This document shows positions 57,845 through 64,000 of a stretch of 64,000 bases of DNA, piece after piece. The notes beneath the pieces are model-generated. The model saw nothing but the letters and a program-made list of their open reading frames with translations. It was not told the DNA's origin and did not search any database. The DNA comes from Planktomarina temperata RCA23 (GTDB lineage Bacteria > Pseudomonadota > Alphaproteobacteria > Rhodobacterales > Rhodobacteraceae): the NCBI RefSeq assembly GCF_000738435.1, contig NZ_CP003984.1, forward strand, positions 930,001 through 994,000, read 5' to 3'. Position numbers and translations under genes: made by a program. The stretch's first letter is position 1. Each line of letters starts with the position of its first letter.

Positions 57845-59413
57845 TCACTCGAGAATCGGTGCCCCGCCTGCTTGGGTAAACCGGGCGATCATTGCCTCCA
57901 CGCGGCCAACCCGCTCCTGAGCACCCGGCGGGGCGGTAAAGTCGTGCAAGATTGCCTGCCATTTCGCCGTGGCCCGGGCTTCGGCGGTCAATGCGCCATT
58001 CTTTTGCCAAGTGCCAAAATTTGACAGATCCGCATTAATAGGCTCCAGAAAAGCTGTGCTATAATTGTTTAATGTTTGATCTGTTTCGAAAAAATGTCCG
58101 CCGGGTACCACTTGCTCGATGGCGTCAAGCCCGATTGCGGCTGCGTCTGCGGCCACAGGTTTGCACAGATGGGCAATGGCTTGCAGCGCTTCGATGTCCT
58201 GGATGAATTTCTCAAAACCAAAGGTCAGCCCGCCTTCAAGCCAGCCTGCCGCATGGATGACCATAGTCGCATTGGCTTGAAGACAGCCCCAGAGCGACAT
58301 GACGGTTTCATGGGTGGCTTGCATATCATTGGTGTTGGCGGCCGCCCCAGCAGCTGAACGCCAAGGCAGGCCGATGTGACGGGCCAATTGTCCCGAGCCG
58401 ATCGACATTTGAATATGTTCCGGCGTGCCAAAACTCGGCGCTCCCGATTTCATATCCACGTTCGAGCCAAAGCCGCCATACATCACCGGAGCGCCCGGTT
58501 TTGCGAGTTGATTGAGCGTAATGGCCGCCAAAGCCTCGGCATGTTGCAAGGTCAAAGCCCCGGCGATTGTAATCGGAGCCATAGCCCCTGCCAAACAAAA
58601 CGGCGTGACAATGCACATTTGACCGGTGCGGGCGAAGTCGATCAATGCCTGCGCCATGGGCTTGTCCAACATGCGCGGCGAGTTGGTATTAATGACCGTG
58701 GAGCAATAGGGCGCATCGCTAAATTCAGCAGCGCTGAGACCCAGGGCGGTTTGGATGATCTCAAAGCACTCCTGTACCTGCTGCCGGCCCCGACCATAGA
58801 CGGTCACGGCCTTATCTCCCAATCCCATTTGCGTTTGCATCATTGCGTAGTGGCGCAAATGCACTGGAATGTCTTGCGGTTCGGGCGCAGGGGTGAGCTT
58901 GTGGATGACGTCGAAGCTCTGCATTAAGCGCACGGCATCTTGATAGCTGGCCAGATCACCCGGCCTGCGGCCTCGGATGGCGTCGCTGACATTGGGGCAA
59001 CCGCCGCCGGGGGTAAAGATCAACTGTCCCGGCGCGACCGGCAGATTGCGTGCAGGGTTGGGCGCGTGCAGGGTGAAGGATTGTGGCGCAGAAGCCAGGG
59101 CGGCCTCCACCATATCCGAGCCGATCCGCAGCATGTCCCCAGAGACGGCCGCGCCATGTTTGGCGAAAAGCTCAATCGCTTCGGGCAAAAGCACTTTTAT
59201 TCCAAGGTTTTGCAAGACGTCCAAGGCCGCTTGATGGATGGCCTCCACGCGATCTTGAGAGAAAATACTTTGTGGCTCAAAAGGATGGCGTAGGACCGAC
59301 CAACTGTGCGTCGAATCGGCCGCTTGTCTGGTTTTGCGGCGTCTCATGGCCGTCACGATAACCGCGTTTGGGCCGCGCGCAATAGGCAGCTTGCCCTTGC
59401 GCCGCTTACCCAT
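57845..59413 (-). CDS. Trimethylamine methyltransferase (MttB) family protein, without pyrrolysine
   Basis: A corrinoid-dependent methyltransferase-like protein of 522 residues. It shows FIRTG-like barrel motifs such as QLIFTPGGGCPNVSD and GGFGSNVDMKSGAPSFGTPE, typical of the MttB superfamily. The reading frame is continuous with no in-frame TAG, so it belongs to the non-pyrrolysine group, whose known members demethylate glycine betaine and related quaternary amines. ATG at 59413 is 17 bp from the divergent mmcB start; ATG at 59347 is an alternative. No corrinoid-protein gene is adjacent. Confidence 0.88.
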   Translation of the reverse strand: MGKRRKGKLPIARGPNAVIVTAMRRRKTRQAADSTHSWSVLRHPFEPQSIFSQDRVEAIHQAALDVLQNLGIKVLLPEAIELFAKHGAAVSGDMLRIGSDMVEAALASAPQSFTLHAPNPARNLPVAPGQLIFTPGGGCPNVSDAIRGRRPGDLASYQDAVRLMQSFDVIHKLTPAPEPQDIPVHLRHYAMMQTQMGLGDKAVTVYGRGRQQVQECFEIIQTALGLSAAEFSDAPYCSTVINTNSPRMLDKPMAQALIDFARTGQMCIVTPFCLAGAMAPITIAGALTLQHAEALAAITLNQLAKPGAPVMYGGFGSNVDMKSGAPSFGTPEHIQMSIGSGQLARHIGLPWRSAAGAAANTNDMQATHETVMSLWGCLQANATMVIHAAGWLEGGLTFGFEKFIQDIEALQAIAHLCKPVAADAAAIGLDAIEQVVPGGHFFETDQTLNNYSTAFLEPINADLSNFGTWQKNGALTAEARATAKWQAILHDFTAPPGAQERVGRVEAMIARFTQAGGAPILE

Positions 59414-59430
59414 TCGTCCATAAATGGCGC

Positions 59431-59895
59431 ATGGATGAAAGCAATCTTTCAAATCTGATGCCGGGCCAGCTTTTGGCGCGGGGCGTTTGCCGCCATTTGC
59501 TGAGCTATGATTTTGTTTCAGTCGAAGAATTGGTCCCAACACCAGGTCGCCGCGTGGATGTAATGGCGCTGGGACCCAAGGGAGAGATATGGATTATCGA
59601 ATGCAAATCTTCCCGCGCAGATTTTCAATCCGACCATAAGTGGCAAGAGTATTTACAGTGGTGTGACAGGTATTTTTGGGCGGTCGACCAAGAGTTTCCC
59701 AGTGAAATATTGCCCGGTGACACGGGGCTCATTATGGCCGATGCCTATGATGCGGCGATCCTGCGCATGGGGCCGGAACATAGGTTGGCACCCGCCCGGC
59801 GCAAAGTCATGATCCAAAAATTCGCTCGCCATGCCGCAAGACGGGCACAGGCCAGTCGCGACCGCGGCGTGGCGCGCTTTAACACTTCCTCGTGA
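59431..59895 (+). CDS. mmcB: MmcB family DNA repair protein
   Basis: A 154-residue protein of the PD-(D/E)XK nuclease superfamily, required for mitomycin C resistance in Caulobacter. The active-site region is IWIIECKSSRADFQSDHKWQ, and WCDRYFWAVDQEFPSEILP is the other conserved block. The length suits the family. It is divergent from the MttB-like gene with a very short gap, so promoter elements must lie within the neighbouring coding sequence or a start needs revision. Confidence 0.9.
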   Translation: MDESNLSNLMPGQLLARGVCRHLLSYDFVSVEELVPTPGRRVDVMALGPKGEIWIIECKSSRADFQSDHKWQEYLQWCDRYFWAVDQEFPSEILPGDTGLIMADAYDAAILRMGPEHRLAPARRKVMIQKFARHAARRAQASRDRGVARFNTSS

Positions 59896-59907
59896 CGGAT
59901 ATCGCGG

Positions 59908-60096
59908 CTATTTTGCCACAGCTGCGGCTGCCCGGGCCGCGGCCATTATTTCTTCTGCAATATCATTGGCTTCGTCAATTTCAAAGTCCATCGGGATTTC
60001 AGCATCGCCGGCAGTGACGAAGATCCGTACCATGCCTTGATCCGTGGGGCCAATTTGCAAATTGGCTTCGATGTCTTTTTCTGTGTTGATGCCCAT
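59908..60096 (-). CDS. Small conserved protein (DUF6324-like)
   Basis: A 62-residue protein beginning MGINTEKDIEANLQIGPTDQ, with VTAGDAEIPMDFEIDEAND and an alanine-rich end. From memory it matches the DUF6324 family of small alphaproteobacterial proteins with no known role. It is convergent with mmcB 12 bp away. Confidence 0.75.
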   Translation of the reverse strand: MGINTEKDIEANLQIGPTDQGMVRIFVTAGDAEIPMDFEIDEANDIAEEIMAAARAAAAVAK

Positions 60097-60295
60097 GGGT
60101 GTGCCTTTCGCTCTATGTCCTTGGGGTAAGGGGCTTTTGAGATATGATCAAGGGTCTTTCCGGCGGCTTTCACGCAGGTTCAAGCCTCCGCTCGGGTCCG
60201 CAGGTGCATTTTCTTGCATTTTGCTCGGCCGATGGCGTTTATTGCACACGCGAGCCCTTGCATTCACGCAGCAGCCCCGCTAAATCGCTCTGAGT

Positions 60296-60372
60296 GCCGC
60301 CTTAGCTCAGTTGGTTAGAGCGCCTGATTGTGGATCAGGAGGTCCCTGGTTCGAGACCAGGAGGTGGTACCA
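60296..60372 (+). tRNA. tRNA-His (anticodon GTG)
   Basis: A full cloverleaf of 77 nt with an encoded CCA end. The anticodon stem CCTGA/TCAGG holds TTGTGGA with anticodon GTG, and the T-arm is CCTGG-TTCGAGA-CCAGG. The base before the acceptor stem is T, not G; the first pair is G-U and the discriminator is A. This is the known alphaproteobacterial form of tRNA-His that lacks G-1. It marks the left edge of an accessory region, a common place for island insertion. Confidence 0.95.
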
Positions 60373-60784
60373 TTACTTTCAATGGGTTACCCTGTATATT
60401 GCCCTCGCGTAGTATTTTGAACTCGAATAATTGTCGCGTTCATTGCTACGTTTGAATAATGCTTGGCGGCATTTAACTATTATATAAGATTAATCATTGC
60501 TCGGTGTGGTCACTTTAGTTTTTTGCATCCACAACCCATCTAATTCCTCATTCCCAAGACCCCACCCCAGCGGTACCCCCCTTTACAGGCTAGGAGTCCC
60601 AGCTAGACTAGTAATACGAGTATGGACGAACGATTTAGTGTTTGTGGCGAAAGGCTTTTAAGACTGATTAATTGTTGTCATATCTCTGGCTTTGTCGATT
60701 GTAATACATTTGAGTGCCACCATGCTATGGATGTGTTTGGATGCCGCACTAATTGCACGGGCGGATGTTGAAAGGGGATAAGTA
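60373..60784. other. Intergenic region holding repeat copy 1
   Basis: About 410 bp between tRNA-His and the DUF411 gene. The first 160 bp are AT-rich with nothing recognised. The rest contains the first copy of the accessory repeat and, past it, a short minus-strand sequence ending KAFRHKH-stop that resembles the end of the minus-strand MORN gene. Confidence 0.5.
60541..60657 (+). repeat. Accessory-region repeat, copy 1
   Basis: Shares with the other two copies AATTCCTC at the left, a run of C, TTTACA (60582-60587), TAGGAGTCCC, TAATAC and ACGAACGATTT (60626-60636). The spacing from TTTACA to GACGAACG is 43 bp. It also shares with copy 3 the stretch from CGATTTAGTG to GGCTTT. Confidence 0.75.
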
Positions 60785-61279
60785 ATGAGGGACCAAGTAT
60801 CGTTAAGCCGGCGGCAACTGTTAATACTTGCTTCAAGTTCTATCGTTGCTGCTCCGTTGGCTGCCTTAGGTGACGGCACTTCTCCTGATATTCACGTAGT
60901 TAAAAACCCACAATGTGGCTGCTGCACTGCATGGATAGAGATTTTAACAGACAAAGGCTTCAATGTTACCACTGAAGATCGCGCTGGTGGCCTTTTGACT
61001 GAATTTAAGATTGAGAGTGGTATCCCCAAAAATATGATGTCCTGTCATACCGCTAAAGTTGATGGGTACTTCATCGAAGGACACGTTCCCGCCAGCGACA
61101 TAAGACGTCTCTTAGCAGACCTCCCTGATGCATTAGGATTAGCCGTGCCAGCAATGCCTTACGGCTCGCCCGGGATGGGACCTGAAGATGAACGTGAAGC
61201 CTACGATGTGTATATAATCAGTGCCGACGGCACAGCAGAGGTGTTTCAACATTATCCTAAAGCAGGAATACCCGTTTAA
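60785..61279 (+). CDS. DUF411 domain-containing protein (metal-binding, Tat-exported)
   Basis: A 164-residue protein with a twin-arginine signal (SRRQLLILASS) and a DUF411 domain. The motif NPQCGCCTAWIEILTDKGF is diagnostic, and FKIESGIPKNMMSCHTAKVD and YFIEGHVPASDIRRLL follow. DUF411 proteins are often found with copper genes, so periplasmic copper binding is a reasonable guess. Unlike most, it has no copper neighbours. It lies between repeat copies 1 and 2, as though carried in a cassette. Confidence 0.9.
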   Translation: MRDQVSLSRRQLLILASSSIVAAPLAALGDGTSPDIHVVKNPQCGCCTAWIEILTDKGFNVTTEDRAGGLLTEFKIESGIPKNMMSCHTAKVDGYFIEGHVPASDIRRLLADLPDALGLAVPAMPYGSPGMGPEDEREAYDVYIISADGTAEVFQHYPKAGIPV

Positions 61280-61575
61280 GATTAGCCTATTGACTGTCCA
61301 ATTCCTCCGTCGGTGAAGGGTACCGGGGGGTACACCCCCGTTTTACAAAGTAGGAGTCCCTGCTGGACTAAGTAATACTAATGCAGACGAACGATTTGAA
61401 AATTTTTGGGTTATGCTATGATGGTCACTGGTATCAATGAAACGGTGATGTTGGTGAACATGGAGTTGCACTCTGTTTTGTCTATAGCAGCGGTAGCGCT
61501 TCTTAGCATATTTCCGGGTGCAGTGCTGTCCAATGCGGCCATAATTATTTCTTAAGGCAAGGTTTGGGGCCAAGC
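61280..61575. other. Intergenic region holding repeat copy 2
   Basis: About 300 bp between the DUF411 and MORN genes. The first 120 bp are repeat copy 2, including a GGGGG-TACA-CCCCC hairpin. The remainder shows no confident gene. Confidence 0.5.
61300..61398 (+). repeat. Accessory-region repeat, copy 2
   Basis: Contains AATTCCTC, the run CACCCCCG, TTTACA (61342-61347), TAGGAGTCCC, TAATACTA and GACGAACGATTT (61386-61397), with 44 bp from TTTACA to GACGAACG. AGTCC and GGACT inside it can pair around CTGCT. It lies between the DUF411 and MORN genes. Confidence 0.75.
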
Positions 61576-62391
61576 ATGTCGATAATTTGTGCAAGTTGTG
61601 GAGCAGATTCTAATGGTGATTTCGATGTTGACTGGTGTCAAAATTGTAGAAAACCTATCTTAGGTGCCACTGCCCCCACACCTCAGAATTTATCAGATGG
61701 TATTTGGTCACTAGACAGTTCTGGAGAAAAATTTTCAGGTAATGTAATCGATGGGCTTGCTGAAGGCCTCGGTACATTAATTTCTGACGAAAGTTGTAGT
61801 GTGGGAAATTTTGAATCTGGCAAACTTAATGGGAAATGTACTGTCATAGACCTCTATGAACAAGGCTGAGGTAACACTTTTGTTGGTGAGATCAAAAATG
61901 GAATTCGTTCCGGTTATGGAAAGTATCTTTTTCATTACCCATGTTTTTATGAGGGTTTCTTCAAAAATTTTAGGTATCATGGTAAAGGTGTTCGAGTTTT
62001 TCCCGATGGTACTAGGTACGAGGGACAATTTAAGGACGGAGTCCCTCACGGACGTGGAATAGAAAGATATTCAGACGGCAGTAAGTATCATGGTACCTTT
62101 GAATTGGGGAAAAAAAGTGGAAAGGGTATCGAAACTTTTCTGCTAGGTTCAATATACCAAGGTGATTTTTGTGAAGGACGATTTGGTGGTTGTGGCAGAT
62201 TTACTTTCCCAACTGGTGAATTTTGGGAAGGAAGTTTTTCTACTGAGTGGCTAAATGTACGAGGTGGAAAAGAAATTTTTTACACTATTCAAGAAAAGAA
62301 CGGAAAAAAACGGTTTGGTCAGTTTCAAAATAGTGGGTATTTTAATGATTATACGTCCTTATTGGGCAGGCTGCTTAATCTACTAAAATAG
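61576..62391 (+). pseudogene. Zinc-ribbon plus MORN-repeat protein gene with an in-frame TGA
   Basis: From ATG 61576 the frame encodes an N-terminal zinc ribbon with cysteines C5, C8, C21 and C24, then about six MORN repeats (for example YEGFFKNFRYHGKGVRVFPD and YEGQFKDGVPHGRGIERYSD), and ends at 62391. Codon 98 is TGA (61867-61869), after which the same frame continues through all later repeats, so a single change splits the gene. The intact form would be 271 residues. A MORN protein could be membrane-attached. It could still be expressed as a 97-residue piece. Confidence 0.75.
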
Positions 62392-62489
62392 ACGTGAGCC
62401 CTAATGCAACGATTAACGAAATCATAGTGAAAATGATTTTAAAACAGACTGAATTAAAGATTGTGAAAATGAGCGGTCATTAGCAATCT

Positions 62490-62609
62490 ATTCGCTCACC
62501 TCTCCGACCATACCCCCGGCACCCTCCACTTTACAGATCAGGTCTTCTAGCTTCTTTCTGTAATACTAATCCACACGAACGATTTAGTGGATATGGTAAA
62601 CGGGCTTTG
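62490..62609 (+). repeat. Accessory-region repeat, copy 3
   Basis: Contains TTTACA (62530-62535), TAATACTAAT and ACGAACGATTT (62575-62585), with 44-45 bp from TTTACA to ACGAACG. The inner part differs more than in copies 1 and 2. Its right end overlaps the 3' end of the minus-strand MORN gene. Confidence 0.65.
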
Positions 62610-63360
62610 CATTAATCGTTTTAGGGACACTTAACACCCGCTGCAAACTCCCATTATCCCAAACGCCGTCATAGTTCTGTCCGTTCGGTAGGCGAACCTT
62701 CATAAAGCCGTGCGGCTTTAAATTCTCCAATGTGCCGTACCATCGGACGCCTTGGTCGTCTGTGCTCGTTGCGTAATGCACACTGGTATCATTTACCCAG
62801 CAGCCAGATATTAGGTTGCTAGATTTACTAGTATACTTACCGATACCATGCCGCGTAAAATGTAGCAGTTCTCCTACATATTTAGCGCCGTCTGTGTAGG
62901 TTATTGTGCCGCTTGTGCGCCCATGCTGATCAGGGAAAGTACCAGAAAACTTCCAGTCATTGCTTGCTATTTGGACATCACCAGTAAGGGTTCCGTTCTG
63001 CCAGCTCCCTTTGAACGTCCTTTGGGATGACTTTTCAAATAATTCACCAAACCCAGATCGAACGCCATTCTTCAATAACCCATGATACGTGTCGCCATTT
63101 TTATAAAATATTTTGGCTGATCCTGTCTGTTCGCCATTGGCCCATTCACCAGCATATTGAAAGCCAGAAGCTGAATTGAAAATACCAAAGCCATGTTTTA
63201 CGCCAAACTTGAAATCGCCCTCGTAAACGCCACCATATTTGTACTGCAGAACGCCACGACCGTGGAACATACCTCTGCGCCAAGAGCCTTGGTAGCTCAG
63301 CACATCTGAATGGTTTACAGAATAGAAGCGCCCAAACAGGCGTCGTATAAAATTGTTCAT
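62584..63360 (-). CDS. MORN-repeat protein
   Basis: A 258-residue protein made of about eight MORN-type repeats (YQGSWRRGMFHGRGVLQY, YEGDFKFGVKHGFGIFNS, YAGEWANGEQTGSAKIFY, YHGLLKNGVRSGFGELFE and so on). No signal peptide is clear; the first residues MNNFIRRLFGRFYSV could form a short amphipathic helix. ATG at 63360 with AGGTG upstream is preferred; the frame runs to a TTG at 63441. MORN repeats bind membranes or partners in other proteins, but no function can be assigned. Base use is AT-richer than in the housekeeping part. Confidence 0.82.
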   Translation of the reverse strand: MNNFIRRLFGRFYSVNHSDVLSYQGSWRRGMFHGRGVLQYKYGGVYEGDFKFGVKHGFGIFNSASGFQYAGEWANGEQTGSAKIFYKNGDTYHGLLKNGVRSGFGELFEKSSQRTFKGSWQNGTLTGDVQIASNDWKFSGTFPDQHGRTSGTITYTDGAKYVGELLHFTRHGIGKYTSKSSNLISGCWVNDTSVHYATSTDDQGVRWYGTLENLKPHGFMKVRLPNGQNYDGVWDNGSLQRVLSVPKTINAKPVYHIH

Positions 63361-63511
63361 ATAAACACCTGCTACCGGCCACTTGTACATTGCAGGTGAT
63401 TCCACTTTTCTCCAGTATTGGCCTGTAGGTTTTTGAGTCAACGAACGTAAAATTAGTCAGCTGAAAGTTGCCGTTTATCTTTGACGAGCTGCGGTTTATG
63501 TCGAGCACATA

Positions 63512-63934
63512 TTACTTAGTTAGAACGCCTGCTGACAGAAGCTCTTCTCTTGTTGGGACCCACATGTCATGGCTATCTGTTGAAAATATTCTCAAAATGA
63601 AATCTATGTCCACGCCTCGGCTGAGCATAAATTCGACATCTTCGACCATGCTGGCAATTGCTGAACCGAAAAGCATTGTAGCGTAATCAAATTCATCGTC
63701 CCAACCCTCTTCGATACGATTTTCAACATAATTCTTTTTGATGTACTCCCGGTCGATCCACGTTCGATGAAATCCTAATTTCGCTTCAGGGGATAGGGTT
63801 CGGGTTTCACCTCCCAGAAAAATGTGGGCACATGCGCTGTCACATTCGCCAAACGCTTCAGTGTTGATGTTATGACGCGCTAAATACTCTGCAATAGCAC
63901 TGGAAGCAGACGCTGAGCCTCCGGGGCCGGTCAC
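63512..63934 (-). CDS. ClpP-like periplasmic-type protein (COG3904), 5' end uncertain
   Basis: A 140-residue frame with the motifs of COG3904 proteins: TGPGGSASASSAIAEYL, GECDSACAHIFLGGETRTL and LGFHRTWIDRE. The family has a ClpP/crotonase-like fold with a serine in the GGS region. GTG at 63934 is the first usable start, yet upstream codons VYLFDNPEITALR also look family-like and the frame is closed by TAA at 63983-63985. Either the true N-terminus is encoded in another frame beyond the window edge (frameshift) or the gene is truncated. Confidence 0.65.
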   Translation of the reverse strand: MTGPGGSASASSAIAEYLARHNINTEAFGECDSACAHIFLGGETRTLSPEAKLGFHRTWIDREYIKKNYVENRIEEGWDDEFDYATMLFGSAIASMVEDVEFMLSRGVDIDFILRIFSTDSHDMWVPTREELLSAGVLTK

Positions 63935-64000
63935 TCGTAATGCGGTAATCTCAGGGTTATCGAACAGGTATACTGCGAGTCCTTAAGGACCCGAAGAAGT

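Noticed and set aside
57845-59413. Pyrrolysine-containing MttB
   Set aside because: The frame has no in-frame TAG; the homology runs through uninterrupted.
60658-60879. 73-codon minus-strand ORF before the DUF411 gene
   Set aside because: It overlaps the start of the better-supported DUF411 gene and has no recognisable motif.
61867-61869. Selenocysteine codon
   Set aside because: MORN proteins are not known selenoproteins, the position is not a cysteine in the repeat pattern, and no insertion-element hairpin was seen after the TGA.
60541-62609. Integron attC sites
   Set aside because: The repeats lack the paired RYYYAAC and GTTRRRY core boxes expected of attC, and no integron integrase was found in the window.
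1-64000. CRISPR arrays or phage gene clusters
   Set aside because: No short regularly spaced repeats and no phage structural genes were seen.

Overview
The window looks like a chromosomal segment of a marine alphaproteobacterium of the Roseobacter group (Rhodobacterales). The signs are the gene order phoR-pstSCAB-phoU-phoB, the ethylmalonyl-CoA pathway genes ecm (meaA) and ccr close together, phosphatidylcholine synthase, choline-sulfatase, an MmcB-type repair protein, and a tRNA-His without an encoded G at position -1. A Planktomarina-like or related lineage would fit, but the genus is a guess.

Layout. 0-3 kb: tail of an ABC binding protein, two DMT exporters and an IS3-family remnant. 3-10.4 kb: complete phosphate regulon led by a tandem PHO box. 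10.4-17.1 kb: an M20 amidohydrolase bracketed by a 22-bp direct repeat, then ureDABCEFG. 17.1-19.2 kb: a scar with an IS6-family remnant, an intact IS481-family element and a histidine kinase cut off at the element. 19.4-23.5 kb: GMC oxidoreductase, YaeQ, a GFA-family protein, a DMT exporter and a possible frameshifted small gene. 23.8-29.8 kb: surface glycan genes (ugd, a degraded acylneuraminate cytidylyltransferase, Kdo transferase, neuC-like, neuB-like, a glycosyltransferase-like protein). 30-33.7 kb: DsbA-like protein, betC behind a perfect inverted repeat, purine permease. 34-37.8 kb: M19 dipeptidase translationally coupled to two uncharacterised genes. 37.8-51.1 kb: housekeeping genes (truA, ycjX/ycjF homologues, ileS, pcs, xerC, DUF484, transaldolase-like, priA). 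51.1-60 kb: ecm, an acyltransferase, ccr, a RecD-like helicase, an MttB-like methyltransferase and mmcB. 60.3-64 kb: tRNA-His followed by AT-richer accessory DNA with DUF411, two MORN-repeat genes and a COG3904-like gene.

How it fits together. Phosphate sensing and uptake sit in one block and urea nitrogen use in the next. betC would release choline from choline-O-sulfate and pcs would consume choline; the GMC enzyme might also act on choline, but its substrate is not known. Ecm and Ccr are successive parts of the C2-assimilation route, and their upstream regions each carry inverted repeats ending in ATTGCG.

The most unusual stretch is the last 3.7 kb. Three copies of a roughly 100-bp repeat, all in one orientation, lie at gene boundaries just downstream of tRNA-His and give the stretch a cassette-like layout. 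I found no integrase or recombinase beside it in the window. Part of the MORN material is decaying: one gene carries an in-frame TGA.
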